This document shows, in pieces, positions 9,121 to 23,397 of a stretch of 64,000 nt of DNA. The position numbers were made by a program, and so were the translations under genes. This DNA is from Callipepla californica brunnescens (taxonomy: Eukaryota; Chordata; Aves; Galliformes; Odontophoridae). Positions within the stretch are counted from its first letter, which is position 1. Each line of letters starts with the position of its first letter. The DNA is taken from positions 186,001 to 250,000 of the forward strand of contig JALIRH010000147.1 of assembly GCA_023055505.1 (NCBI GenBank). The letters are read 5' to 3'. The notes under the pieces were generated by a model. The model saw only the letters and a program-made list of their open reading frames with translations, made no database searches and was not told the DNA's origin.

Positions 9121-10378
9121 GTGTTGGAATAGGACCGATGCCGGCTGATTAGAGAAGGCGCTATTGAGTGCACGGCAGCAGGCTGACTGGCGTCTTTCTT
9201 CAGCGGCAAAAGCAGCAGGAGCCGCGATTGATGCGATTGAATGGGAATCCGCGGCTAAGCGCGGTTCGAGCATCAAACTCTCGGCCGCTTTTTCTCTGCT
9301 TCTTAAAGGGGGCTATTCCGATGCTCCGGTGACAAGGTTTTCTGGGGAACCCTTAGAAGCGGTGGAATCACACACGCCTTTGGGAGAGGAACCAGCTTTC
9401 CGTACTTAATGCCTCTCCATTGCTTCCATAGTTCTGAAAAACATACCTTTTTGAGAGAGAATGAGAAAGATCCGCGGGTATTGTAAGAAAATTGAAGTGA
9501 ATGTGTTAGATTGAGGAAGTAAAAAGGATAAGAGCACTGGTCAGAGAAAAGAATGAAAACGTGCTCGCAGATGAATGAACGATGCAGACATACGTTGCAT
9601 TCAGTAGCAGAGCAGAATGAGAATCAAAACTTTCCTTCCCATTAACACTGGGATCCAGCACACATTCTCTTCCAACTCCTGAAACCGAGTCACTTTCACG
9701 TGTAAACCGCGAATTGTTGGAATTAGACCGCTACCGGCTGATTTTTGAAAAGCCGCGATTCAGTGCACTGCTGCCGCCTGACTGGCGTCTTTCTTCAGCG
9801 GCAAAAGCAGCAGTAGCCGCGATTGATGCGATTCGAGCCTGAGACGCGGTTCTTCGCGGTTCGAACATTAACACGCTGCCGGTTTGCTTTGCTTGTTAAA
9901 AGTGGCTTTTGCAACGCTCCACTGACAGTGTTTTTGGGGAACACTTAGAAGAGGTGGAATCAAACATACATTTGGTAGAAGAAAAAGTTTAACGTACTTA
10001 ACGCTACTATTTGACTTTTTAGCTCTGAATACCATACCGTTCCAAAAGAAAAAGGGAATGAATTGTTTGTTTGGCAAGAAAAACTTGTGTGACGATATTA
10101 ACTAGAGGTAGGAAAAGGAATAACAAGACTGCTCAGAGAAAGGAATGAAAACGTGCTCGTAGATGAATGAATGATGCAGACATACGTTGCATTCAGTAGT
10201 AGAGCAGAATGAGAATCAAAACTTTCCCTCTCACTGACACTGGGATCCAGCATCCATTCACTTACAACACCAGAATTGGAGTCACTTTCAGGTTTCAACC
10301 GCGATTTGTTGGAATAGAACCGCTACCGGCTGATTACTGAAGACGCAATTCAGTGCACGTCTTTCAACTGACTGCCTT
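9121..10378 (+). repeat. Left edge of satellite array (types III, I)
   Basis: This holds the first two monomers, III (anchor 9194) and I (anchor 9789). The array starts inside a monomer, at the GTTGGAATAGGACCG word, directly against TTAGGG-like DNA with no spacer. The first monomer has private changes, such as a degraded segment before its anchor, as expected for an array edge that escapes homogenisation. Confidence 0.85.
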
Positions 10379-12150
10379 CTTTCTTCAGCGGCAAAAGCAG
10401 CAGGAGCCGCGATTGATGCGATTCGAACATGATTCACGGTTTTCCGCGGTTCGAACATTAGCTCGCTACCGGTTTGCTATGTTTGTAAAAGGTAGCATTT
10501 GCAATGCTCAGATGACAGTGTTTTTGGGGAACACTTATAAGCGGTGGAATCACACATCCATTTGGTAGAGGAAACAGCTTTCCTTAATAAACGTTTCTCT
10601 TTTGCTTCTTTATCTCTGAATACCATACTTTTGCAAAAGAGAATCGAAAGATACTTGTGTACGACAAGAAAAAGTTTTTCCATGTATTAACTAGAAGTAC
10701 GAAAAAGAATAACAACACTGGTCAGAGTAAAGAATGAAAACGTGCTCGTAGATGAATGAATGATGCAGAGATACGTTGCATTCAGTAGTAGAGCAGAATG
10801 AGAATCAAAACTTTCCCTCCCACTAACATTGGGATGCAGCATACATACACATACAACTCCTGAAACCGAGTCACTTTCACGTGTAAACCGCGATTTGTTG
10901 GAGAAGAACCGCTACCGGCTGATTACTGAAGCCGCGATTCAGTGCACTTTTACCGGCTGACTAGCGTCTTTCTTCAGCGGCAAAAGCAGCAGGAGCCGCG
11001 ACTGGTGCGATTGAATCGGAATCCGCGGCTAAGCGCGGTTCGAGCATCAAATTCTCTGCCGCTTTTTCTCTGCTTCTAAAGGGGGCTATTCCGATGCTCC
11101 GGTGACAAGGTTTTCTGGGGAACCCTTAGAAGCGGTGGAATCACACACACCTTTGGGAGAGGAATTATCTTTCCGTACTTAACGTCTCTCCATTGCTTTC
11201 ATAGTTCTGAAAAACATACCTTTTTGAGAGAGAATGAGAAAGATCCGCGGGTATTGTAAGAAAATTGAAGTGAATGTGTTAGATTAAGGAAGTAAAACGG
11301 ATAACAGCACTGGTCAGAGAAAAGAATGAAAACGTGCTCGCAGATGAATGAACGATTCAGACGTACGTTGCATACAGTAACAGAGCAGAATAAGAATTAA
11401 AACTTTCACTCCTATTAAAACTGGGATCCAGCACACATTCTCTTCCAACTCCTGAAACCGAGTCACTTTCACGTGTAAACCGCGAATTGTTGGAGAAGAA
11501 CCGCTACCGGCTGATTTTTGAAAAGCCGCGATTCAGTGCACTGCTGCCGTCTGACTGGCGTCTTTCTTCAGCGGCAAAAGCAGCAGTAGCCGCGATTGAT
11601 GCGATTCGAGCCTGAGACGCGGTTCTTCGCGGTTCGAACATTAACACTCTGCCGGTTTGCTTTGCTTGTTAAAAGTGGCTTTTGCAACGCTCCGCTGACA
11701 GTGTTTTTGGGGAACACTTAGAAGTGGTGAATCAAACATACATTTGGTTGAAGAAACAGCTTAACGTACTTAACGCTACTATTTGACTTTTTAGCGCTGA
11801 ATACCATACCGTTCCAAAAGAAAAAGGGAATGAATTGTTTGTTTGGCAAGAAAAACTTGTGTGACGATATTAACTAGAGGTAGGAAAAGGAATAACAAGA
11901 CTGGTCAGAGAAAGGAATGAAAACGTGCTCGTAGATGAATGAATGATGCAGACATACGTTGCATTCAGTAGTAGAGCAGAATGAGAATCAAAACTTTCCC
12001 TCTCACTGACACTGGGATCCAGCATCCATTCACTTACAACACCAGAATTGGAGTCACTTTCAGGTTTAAACCGCAATTTGTTGGAATAGAAACGCTGCCG
12101 GCTGATTACTGAAGACGCTATTCAGTGCACGTCTTTCAAATGACTGGCTT
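10379..12150 (+). repeat. Satellite 3-monomer module (II-III-I)
   Basis: It is bounded by type II anchors at 10379 and 12151, 1772 bp apart, with III at 10968 and I at 11562 between them. This is the shortest module in the array and may represent the basic II-III-I cycle from which the longer modules were built by adding III-I pairs; that history is inferred. Confidence 0.85.
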
Positions 12151-15100
12151 CTTTCTTCAGCGGCAAAAGCAGCAGGAGCCGCGATTGATGCGATTCGAAC
12201 ATGATTCACGGTTTTCCGCGGTTCGAAAATTAGCACGCTACCGGTTTGCTATGTTTGTTAAAGGGAGCTTTTGCAATGCTCAGATGACAGTGTTTTTGGG
12301 GAACATATAGAAGCGGTGCAATCACACATCCATTTGGTAGAGGAAACAGCTTTCCGTAATAAACTTTTCTCTTTTGCTTCTTTATCTCTGAATACCATAC
12401 TTTTGCAAAAGAGAATCGAAAGATACTTGTGTTCGACAAGAAAAAGTTTTTCCATGTATTAACTAGAAGTACGAAAAAGAATAACAACACTGGTCAGAGT
12501 AAAGAATGAAAACGTGCTCGTAGATGAATGAATGATGCAGACATACGTTGCATTCAGTAGCAGAGCAGAATGAGAATCAAAACTTTCCCTCCCACTAACA
12601 TTGGGATGCAGCATACATACACATACAACTCCTGAAACGGAGTCACTTTCACGTGTAAACCGCGATTTGTTAAAGAAGAACCGCTACCGGCTGATTATTG
12701 ATGCCGCGATTCAGTGCACGGCAGCCGGCTGACTAGCGTCTTTCTTCAGCGGCAAAAGCAGCAGGAGCCGCGACTGGTGCGATTGAATCGGAATCCGCGG
12801 CTAAGCGCGGTTCGAGCATCAAATTCTCTGCCGCTTTTTCTCTGCTACTAAAGGGAGCTATTCCGATGCTCCGGTGACAAGGTTTTAAGGGGAACCCTTA
12901 GAATCGGTGGAATCACACACACCTTTGGGAGAGGAATTATCTTTCCGTACTTTACGCCTCTCCATTGCTTCCATAGTTCTGAAAAACATCCCTTTTTGAG
13001 AGAGAATGAGAAAGATCCGCGGGTATTGTAAGAAAATTGAAGTGAATGTGTTAGATTGAGGAAGTAAAAAGGATAACAGCACTGGTCAGAGAAAAGAATG
13101 AAAACGTGCTCGCAGATGAATGAACGATTCAGACATACGTTGCATTCAGTAGCAGAGCAGAATGAGAATCAAAACTTTCCTTCCCAGTAACAAAAGGGAT
13201 CCAGCACACATTCTCTTCCAACTCCTGAAACCGAGTCACTTTCACGTGTAAACCGCGAATTGTTGGAGAAGAACCGCTACCGGCTGATTTTTGAAAAGCC
13301 GCGATTCAGTGCACTGCTGCCGCCTGACTGGCGTCTTTCTTCAGCGGCAAAAGCAGCAGTAGCCGCGATTGATGCGATTCGAGCCTGAGACGCGGTTCTT
13401 CACGGTTCGAACATTAACACGCTGCCGGTTTGCTATGTTTGTTTGAAGTGGCTTTAGCAAATCTCCACTGGCAGTGTTTTTGGGGAACACTTAGAAGAGG
13501 TGGAATCAAATATACATTTGATAGAAGAAACAGCTTGACGTACCTAACGCTACTATTTGACTTTTTAGCTCTGAATACCATACCGTACCAAAAGAAAAAG
13601 GGAATGAATTGTTTGTTTGGCAAGAAAAACTTGTGTGACGGTATTAACTAGAGGAACTGAAAAAGGTAACAAGACTGGTCAGAGAAAAGAATGAAAACGT
13701 GCTCGTAGTGGAATGAACGATGCAGACATACGTTGCATTCAGTAGCAGAGCAGAATGAGAATCAAAACTTTCCCTCCCACTAACATTGGGATGCAGCATA
13801 CATACACATACAACTCCTGAAACCGAGCCACTTTCACGTGTAAACCGCGATTTGTTGGAGAAGAACCGCTACCGGCTGATTACTGAAGCCGCGATTCAGT
13901 GCACTTTTACCGGCTGACTAGCGTCTTTCTTCAGCGGCAAAAGCAGCAGGAGCCGCGACTGGTGCGTTTGAATGGGAATCCGCGGCTAAGCGCGGTTCGA
14001 GCATCAAACTCTCTGCCGCTTTTTCTCTGCTTCTTAAAGGGGGCTATTCCGATGCTCCGGTGACAAGGTTTTCTGGGGAACATTTAGAAGCGCTGGAATC
14101 ACACACGCCTTTGGGAGAGGAACCAGCTTTCCGTACTTAACGTCTCTCTATTGCTTCCATAGTTCTGAAAAACATCCCTTTTTGAGAGAGAATGAGAAAG
14201 ATCCGCGGGTATTGTAAGAAAATTGAAGTGAATGTGTTAGATTAAGGAAGTAAAACGGATAACAGCACTGGTCAGAGAAAAGAATGAAAACGTGCTCGCA
14301 GATGAATGAACGATTCAGACGTACGTTGCATACAGTAACAGAGCAGAATAAGAATTAAAACTTTCACTCCTATTAAAACTGGGATCCAGCACACATTCTC
14401 TTCCAACTCCTGAAACCGAGTCACTTTCACGTGTAAACCGCGAATTGTTGGAGAAGAACCGCTACCGGCTGATTTTTGAAAAGCCGCGATTCAGTGCACT
14501 GCTGCCGTCTGACTGGCGTCTTTCTTCAGCGGCAAAAGCAGCAGTAGCCGCGATTGATGAGATTCGAGCGGAATCCGAGGTTCTTCGCGGTTCGAATATT
14601 AACACTCTGCCGGTTTGCTCTGCTTGTTAAAGAAGGCTTTTGCAAAACTCCGATGATAGTGTTTTTGGGGAACACTTAGAAGAGGTGGAATCAAACATAC
14701 ATTTGGTAGAAGAAACAGCTTAACGTACTTAACGCTACTATTTGACTTTTTAGCTCTGAATACCATACCGTTCCAAAAGAAAAAGGGAATGAATTGTTTG
14801 TTTGGCAAGAAAAACTTGTGTGACGATATTAAAAAGAGGAAGGAAAAGGAATAACAAGACTGGTCAGAGAAAGGAATGAAAACGTGCTCGTAGATGATTG
14901 AATGATGCAGACATACGTTGCATTCAGTAGTAGAGCAGAATGAGAATCAAAACTTTCCCTCTCACTGACACTGGGATCCAGCATCCATTCACTTACAACA
15001 CCAGAATTGGAGTCACTTTCAGGTTTCAACCGCGATTTGTTGGAATAGAACCGCTACCGGCTGATTACTGAAGCCGCGATTCAGTGCACTTTTACCGGCT

Positions 15101-16294
15101 GACTAGCGTCTTTCTTCAGCGGCAAAAGCAGCAGGAGCCGCGATTGGTGCGTTTGAATGGGAATCCGCGGCTAAGCGCGGTTCGAGCATCAAACTCTCTG
15201 CCGCTTTTTCTCTGCTTCTTAAAGGGGGCTATTACGATGCTCCGGTGACAAGGTTTTCTGGGGAACATTTAGAAGCGGTAGAATCACACACGTCTTTGGG
15301 AGAGGAACCAGCTTTCCGTACTTAACGCCTCTCCATTGCTTCCATAGTTCTGAAAAACATCCCTTTTTGAGAGAGAATGAGAAAGATCCGCGGGTATTGT
15401 AAGAAAATTGAAGTGAATGTGTTAGATTGAGGAAGTAAAACGGATAACAGCACTGGTCAGAGAAAAGAATGAAAACGTGCTCGCAGATGAATGAACGATG
15501 CAGACATACGTTGCATTCAGTAGCAGAGCAGAATGAGAATCAAAACTTTCCTTCCCAGTAACAAAAGGGATCCAGCACACATTCTCTTCCAACTCCTGAA
15601 ACCGAGTCACTTTCACGTGTAAAACGCGAATTGTTGGAATAGGACCGCTACCGGCTGATTTTTGAAAAGCCGCGATTCAGTGCACTGCTGCCGTCTGGCT
15701 GGCGTCTTTCTTCAGCGGCAAAAGCAGCAGTAGCCGCGATTGATGCGATTCGAGCCTGAGACGCGGTTCTTCGCGGTTCGAACATTAACACTCTGCCGGT
15801 TTGCTTTGCTTGTTAAAAGTGGCTTTTGCAACGCTCCGCTGACAGTGTTTTTGGGGAACACTTAGAAGTGGTGAATCAAACATACATTTGGTTGAAGAAA
15901 CAGCTTAACGTACTTAACGCTACTATTTGACTTTTTAGCGCTGAATACCATACCGTTCCAAAAGAAAAAGGGAATGAATTGTTTGTTTGGCAAGAAAAAC
16001 TTGTGTGACGATATTAACTAGAGGTAGGAAAAGGAATAACAAGACTGGTCAGAGAAAGGAATGAAAACGTGCTCGTAGATGAATGAATGATGCAGACATA
16101 CGTTGCATTCAGTAGTAGAGCAGAATGAGAATCAAAACTTTCCCTCTCACTGACACTGGGATCCAGCATCCATTCACTTACAACACCAGAATTGGAGTCA
16201 CTTTCAGGTTTAAACCGCAATTTGTTGGAATAGAAACGCTGCCGGCTGATTACTGAAGACGCTATTCAGTGCACGTCTTTCAAATGACTGGCTT
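12151..16294 (+). repeat. Satellite 7-monomer module (II-III-I-III-I-III-I)
   Basis: The module is 4144 bp, with anchors at 12151, 12740, 13334, 13924, 14520, 15110 and 15705. It shares long, nearly identical stretches with the module at 19254-23397, showing amplification at the level of whole modules and not of single monomers. Confidence 0.88.
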
Positions 16295-19253
16295 CTTTCT
16301 TCAGCGGCAAAAGCAGCAGGAGCCGCGATTGATGCGATTCGAACATGATTCACGGTTTTCCGCGGTTCGAAAATTAGCACGCTACCGGTTTGCTATGTTT
16401 GTTAAAGGGAGCTTTTGCAATGCTCAGATGACAGTGTTTTTGGGGAACATATAGAAGCGGTGCAATCACACATCCATTTGGTAGAGGAAACAGCTTTCCG
16501 TAATAAACTTTTCTCTTTTGCTTCTTTATCTCTGAATACCATACTTTTGCAAAAGAGAATCGAAAGATACTTGTGTTCGACAAGAAAAAGTTTTTCCATG
16601 TATTAACTAGAAGTACGAAAAAGAATAACAACACTGGTCAGAGTAAAGAATGAAAACGTGCTCGTAGATGAATGAATGATGCAGACATACGTTGCATTCA
16701 GTAGCAGAGCAGAATGAGAATCAAAACTTTCCCTCCCACTAACATTGGGATGCAGCATACATACACATACAACTCCTGAAACGGAGTCACTTTCACGTGT
16801 AAACCGCGATTTGTTAAAGAAGAACCGCTACCGGCTGATTATTGATGCCGCGATTCAGTGCACGGCAGCCGGCTGACTAGCGTCTTTCTTCAGCGGCAAA
16901 AGCAGCAGGAGCCGCGACTGGTGCGATTGAATCGGAATCCGCGGCTAAGCGCGGTTCGAGCATCAAATTCTCTGCCGCTTTTTCTCTGCTACTAAAGGGA
17001 GCTATTCCGATGCTCCGGTGACAAGGTTTTAAGGGGAACCCTTAGAATCGGTGGAATCACACACACCTTTGGGAGAGGAATTATCTTTCCGTACTTTACG
17101 CCTCTCCATTGCTTCCATAGTTCTGAAAAACATCCCTTTTTGAGAGAGAATGAGAAAGATCCGCGGGTATTGTAAGAAAATTGAAGTGAATGTGTTAGAT
17201 TGAGGAAGTAAAAAGGATAACAGCACTGGTCAGAGAAAAGAATGAAAACGTGCTCGCAGATGAATGAACGATTCAGACATACGTTGCATTCAGTAGCAGA
17301 GCAGAATGAGAATCAAAACTTTCCTTCCCATTAACAAAAGGGATCCAGCACACATTCTCTTCCAACTCCTGAAACCGAGTCACTTTCACGTGTAAACCGC
17401 GAATTGTTGGAGAAGAACCGCTACCGGCTGATTTTTGAAAAGCCGCGATTCAGTGCACTGCTGCCGTCTGACTGGCGTCTTTCTTCAGCGGCAAAAGCAG
17501 CAGTAGCCGCGATTGATGAGATTCGAGCGGAATCCGAGGTTCTTCGCGGTTCGAATATTAACACTCTGCCGGTTTGCTCTGCTTGTTAAAGAAGGCTTTT
17601 GCAAAACTCCGATGATAGTGTTTTTGGGGAACACTTAGAAGAGGTGGAATCAAACATACATTTGGTAGAAGAAAAAGTTTAACGTACTTAACGCTACTAT
17701 TTGACTTTTTAGCTCTGAATACCATACCGTTCCAAAAGAAAAAGGGAATGAATTGTTTGTTTGGCAAGAAAAACTTGTGTGACGATATTAAAAAGAGGTA
17801 GGAAAAGGAATAACAAGACTGGTCAGAGAAAGGAATGAAAACGTGCTCGTAGATGATTGAATGATGCAGACATACGTTGCATTCAGTAGTAGAGCAGAAT
17901 GAGAATCAAAACTTTCCCTCTCACTGACACTGGGATCCAGCATCCATTCACTTACAACACCAGAATTGGAGTCACTTTCAGGTTTCAACCGCGATTTGTT
18001 GGAATAGAACCGCTACCGGCTGATTACTGAAGCCGCGATTCAGTGCACTTTTACCGGCTGACTAGCGTCTTTCTTCAGCGGCAAAAGCAGCAGGAGCCGC
18101 GATTGGTGCGTTTGAATCGGAATCCGCGGCTAAGCGCGGTTCGAGCATCAAACTCTCTGCCGCTTTTTCTCTGCTTCTTAAAGGGGGCTATTCCGATGCT
18201 CCGGTGACAAGGTTTTCTGGGGAACATTTAGAAGCGGTAGAATCACACACGTCTTTGGGAGAGGAACCAGCTTTCCGTACTTAATGCCTCTCCATTGCTT
18301 CCATAGTTCTGAAAAACATCCCTTTTTGAGAGAGAATGAGAAAGATCCGCGGGTATTGTAAGAAAATTGAAGTGAATGTGTTAGATTGAGGAAGTAAAAA
18401 GGATAACAGCACTGGTCAGAGAAAAGAATGAAAACGTGCTCGCAGATGAATGAACGATGCAGACATACGTTGCATTCAGTAGCAGAGCAGAATGAGAATC
18501 AAAACTTTCCTTCCCAGTAACAAAAGGGATCCAGCACACATTCACTTCCAACTCCTGAAACCGAGTCACTTTCACGTGTAAAACGCGAATTGTTGGAATA
18601 GGACCGCTACCGGCTGATTTTTGAAAAGCCGCGATTCAGTGCACTGCTGCCGTCTGGCTGGCGTCTTTCTTCAGCGGCAAAAGCAGCAGTAGCCGCGATT
18701 GATGCGATTCGAGCCTGAGACGCGGTTCTTCGCGGTTCGAACATTAACACTCTGCCGGTTTGCTTTGCTTGTTAAAAGTGGCTTTTGCAACGCTCCGCTG
18801 ACAGTGTTTTTGGGGAACACTTAGAAGTGGTGAATCAAACATACATTTGGTAGAAGAAACAGCTTAACGTACTTAACGCTACTATTTGACTTTTTAGCGC
18901 TGAATACCATACCGTTCCAAAAGAAAAAGGGAATGAATTGTTTGTTTGGCAAGAAAAACTTGTGTGACGATATTAACTAGAGGTAGGAAAAGGAATAACA
19001 AGACTGGTCAGAGAAAGGAATGAAAACGTGCTCGTAGATGAATGAATGATGCAGACATACGTTGCATTCAGTAGTAGAGCAGAATGAGAATCAAAACTTT
19101 CCCTCTCACTGACACTGGGATCCAGCATCCATTCACTTACAACACCAGAATTGGAGTCACTTTCAGGTTTCAACCGCAATTTGTTGGAATAGAAACGCTG
19201 CCGGCTGATTACTGAAGACGCAATTCAGTGCACGTCTTTCAAATGACTGGCTT
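16295..19253 (+). repeat. Satellite 5-monomer module (II-III-I-III-I), version A
   Basis: The module is 2959 bp, exactly 1185 bp (two monomers) shorter than the 7-mer. Compared with 12151-16294 it lacks the type I monomer with the ATAGAAGAAACAGCTTGACG word and the type III after it, so its first I monomer is of the GAGCGGAATCCGAGG subtype. Confidence 0.87.
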
Positions 19254-22200
19254 CTTTCTTCAGCGGCAAAAGCAGCAGGATCCGCGATTGATGCGATTCG
19301 AACATGATTCACGGTTTTCCGCGGTTCGAAAATTAGCACGCTACCGGTTTGCTATGTTTGTTAAAGGGAGCTTTTGCAATGCTCAGATGACAGTGTTTTT
19401 GGGGAACATATAGAAGCGGTGCAATCACACATCCATTTGGTAGAGGAAACAGCTTTCCGTAATAAACTTTTCTCTTTTGCTTCTTTATCTCTGAATACCA
19501 TACTTTTGCAAAAGAGAATCGAAAGATACTTGTGTTCGACAAGAAAAAGTTTTTCCATGTATTAACTAGAAGTACGAAAAAGAATAACAACACTGGTCAG
19601 AGTAAAGAATGAAAACGTGCTCGTAGATGAATGAATGATGCAGACATACGTTGCATTCAGTAGCAGAGCAGAATGAGAATCAAAACTTTCCCTCCCACTA
19701 ACATTGGGATGCAGCATACATACACATACAACTCCTGAAACGGAGTCACTTTCACGTGTAAACCGCGATTTGTTAAAGAAGAACCGCTACCGGCTGATTA
19801 TTGATGCCGCGATTCAGTGCACGGCAGCCGGCTGACTGGCGTCTTTCTTCAGCGGCAAAAGCAGCAGGAGCCGCGACTGGTGCGATTGAATCGGAATCCG
19901 CGGCTAAGCGCGGTTCGAGCATCAAATTCTCTGCCGCTTTTTCTCTGCTACTAAAGGGAGCTATTCCGATGCTCCGGTGACAAGGTTTTAAGGGTAAACC
20001 TTAGAATCGGTGGAATCACACACACCTTTGGGAGAGGAATTATCTTTCCGTACTTTACGCCTCTCCATTGCTTCCATAGTTCTGAAAAACATCCCTTTTT
20101 GAGAGAGAATGAGAAAGATCCGCGGGTATTGTAAGAAAATTGAAGTGAATGTGTTAGATTGAGGAAGTAAAAAGGATAACAGCACTGGTCAGAGAAAAGA
20201 ATGAAAACGTGCTCGCAGATGAATGAACGATGCAGACATACGTTGCATTCAGTAGCAGAGCAGAATGAGAATCAAAACTTTCCTTCCCAGTAACAAAAGG
20301 GATCCAGCACACATTCTCTTCCAACTCCTGAAACCGAGTCACTTTCACGTGTAAACCTCGAATTGTTGGAGAAGAACCGCTACCGGCTGATTTTTGAAAA
20401 GCCGCGATTCAGTGCACTGCTGCCGCCTGACTGGCGTCTTTCTTCAGCGGCAAAAGCAGCAGTAGCCGCGATTGATGCGATTCGAGCCTGAGACGCGGTT
20501 CTTCACGGTTCGAACATTAACACGCTGCCGGTTTGCTATGTTTGTTTGAAGTGGCTTTAGCAAATCTCCACTGGCAGTGTTTTTGGGGAACACTTAGAAG
20601 AGGTGGAATCAAATATACATTTGATAGAAGAAACAGCTTGACGTACCTAACGCTACTATTTGACTTTTTAGCTCTGAATACCATACCGTACCAAAAGAAA
20701 AAGGGAATGAATTGTTTGTTTGGCAAGAAAAACTTGTGTGACGGTATTAACTAGAGGAACTGAAAAAGGTAACAAGACTGGTCAGAGAAAAGAATGAAAA
20801 CGTGCTCGTAGTGGAATGAACGATGCAGACATACGTTGCATTCAGTAGCAGAGCAGAATGAGAATCAAAACTTTCCCTCCCACTAACATTGGGATGCAGC
20901 ATACATACACATACAACTCCTGAAACCGAGCCACTTTCACGTGTAAACCGCGATTTGTTGGAGAAGAACCGCTACCGGCTGATTACTGAAGCCGCGATTC
21001 AGTGCACTTTTACCGGCTGACTAGCGTCTTTCTTCAGCGGCAAAAGCAGCAGGAGCCGCGACTGGTGCGTTTGAATGGGAATCCGCGGCTAAGCGCGGTT
21101 CGAGCATCAAACTCTCTGCCGCTTTTTCTCTGCTTCTTAAAGGGGGCTATTCCGATGCTCCGGTGACAAGGTTTTCTGGGGAACATTTAGAAGCGCTGGA
21201 ATCACACACGCCTTTGGGAGAGGAACCAGCTTTCCGTACTTAACGTCTCTCTATTGCTTCCATAGTTCTGAAAAACATCCCTTTTTGAGAGAGAATGAGA
21301 AAGATCCGCGGGTATTGTAAGAAAATTGAAGTGAATGTGTTAGATTAAGGAAGTAAAACGGATAACAGCACTGGTCAGAGAAAAGAATGAAAACGTGCTC
21401 GCAGATGAATGAACGATTCAGACGTACGTTGCATACAGTAACAGAGCAGAATAAGAATTAAAACTTTCAGTCCTATTAAAACTGGGATCCAGCACACATT
21501 CTCTTCCAACTCCTGAAACCGAGTCACTTTCACGTGTAAACCGCGAATTGTTGGAGAAGAACCGCTACCGGCTGATTTTTGAAAAGCCGCGATTCAGTGC
21601 ACTGCTGCCGTCTGACTGGCGTCTTTCTTCAGCGGCAAAAGCAGCAGTAGCCGCGATTGATGAGATTCGAGCGGAATCCGAGGTTCTTCGCGGTTCGAAT
21701 ATTAACACTCTGCCGGTTTGCTCTGCTTGTTAAAGAAGGCTTTTGCAAAACTCCGATGATAGTGTTTTTGGGGAACACTTAGAAGAGGTGGAATCAAACA
21801 TACATTTGGTAGAAGAAAAAGTTTAACGTACTTAACGCTACTATTTGACTTTTCAGCTCTGAATACCATACCGTTCCAAAAGAAAAAGGGAATGAATTGT
21901 TTGTTTGGCAAGAAAAACTTGTGTGACGATATTAAAAAGAGGTAGGAAAAGGAATAACAAGACTGCTCAGAGAAAGGAATGAAAACGTGCTCGTAGATGA
22001 TTGAATGATGCAGACATACGTTGCATTCAGTAGTAGAGCAGAATGAGAATCAAAACTTTCCCTCTCACTGACACTGGGATCCAGCATCCATTCACTTACA
22101 ACACCAGAATTGGAGTCACTTTCAGGTTTCAACCGCGATTTGTTGGAATAGAACCGCTACCGGCTGATTACTGAAGCCGCGATTCAGTGCACTTTTACCG

Positions 22201-23397
22201 GCTGACTAGCGTCTTTCTTCAGCGGCAAAAGCAGCAGGAGCCGCGATTGATGCGTTTGAATCGGAATCCGCGGCTAAGCGCTGTTCGAGCATCAAACTCT
22301 CTGCCGCTTTTTCTCTGCTTCTTAAAGGGGGCTATTACGATGCTCCGGTGACAAGGTTTTCTGGGGAACATTTAGAAGCGGTAGAATCACACACGTCTTT
22401 GGGAGAGGAACCAGCTTTCCGTACTTAACGCCTCTCTATTGCTTCCATAGTTCTGAAAAACATACCTTTTTGAGAGAGAATGAGAAAGATCCGCGGGTAT
22501 TGTAAGAAAATTGAAGTGAATGTGTTAGATTAAGGAAGTAAAACGGATAACAGCACTGGTCAGAGAAAAGAATGAAAACGTGCTCGCAGATGAATGAACG
22601 ATGCAGACGTACGTTGCATTCAGTAGCAGAGCAGAATGAGAATCAAAACTTTCCTTCCCAGTAACAAAAGGGATCCAGCACACATTCACTTCCAACTCCA
22701 GAAACCGAGTCACTTTCACGTGTAAAACGCGAATTGTTGGAATAGGACCGCTACCGGCTGATTTTTGAAAAGCCGCGATTCAGTGCACTGCTGCCGTCTG
22801 GCTGGCGTCTTTCTTCAGCGGCAAAAGCAGCAGTAGCCGCGATTGATGCGATTCGAGCCTGATACGCGGTTCTTCGCGGTTCGAACATTAACACTCTGCC
22901 GGTTTAGTTTGCTTGTTAAAAGTGGCTTTTGCAACGCTCCGCTGACAGTGTTTTTGGGGAACACTTAGAAGTGGTGAATCAAACATACATTTGGTAGAAG
23001 AAACAGCTTAACGTACTTAACGCTACTATTTGACTTTTTAGCGCTGAATACCATACCGTTCCAAAAGAAAAAGGGAATGAATTGTTTGTTTGGCAAGAAA
23101 AACTTGTGTGACGATATTAACTAGAGGTAGGAAAACGAATAACAAGACTGGTCAGAGAAAGGAATGAAAACGTGCTCGTAGATGAATGAATGATGCAGAC
23201 ATACGTTGCATTCAGTAGTAGAGCAGAATGAGAATCAAAACTTTCCCTCTCACTGACACTGGGATCCAGCATCCATTCACTTACAACACCAGAATTGGAG
23301 TCACTTTCAGGTTTCAACCGCAATTTGTTGGAATAGAAACGCTGCCGGCTGATTACTGAAGACGCAATTCAGTGCACGTCTTTCAAATGACTGGCTT
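19254..23397 (+). repeat. Satellite 7-monomer module, second copy
   Basis: The module is 4144 bp, the same length and monomer order as 12151-16294 with scattered single-base differences. One private difference is the altered AAGGGTAAACC after the first type III monomer (near 19990), which is shared with the next module near 24134. Confidence 0.88.

Noticed and set aside
9868..10683. Repeated 60-86 codon frames on both strands of the 592-bp satellite
   Set aside because: They are limited to particular monomer types, start and stop at different places in related monomers, overlap on opposite strands and match no known domain.
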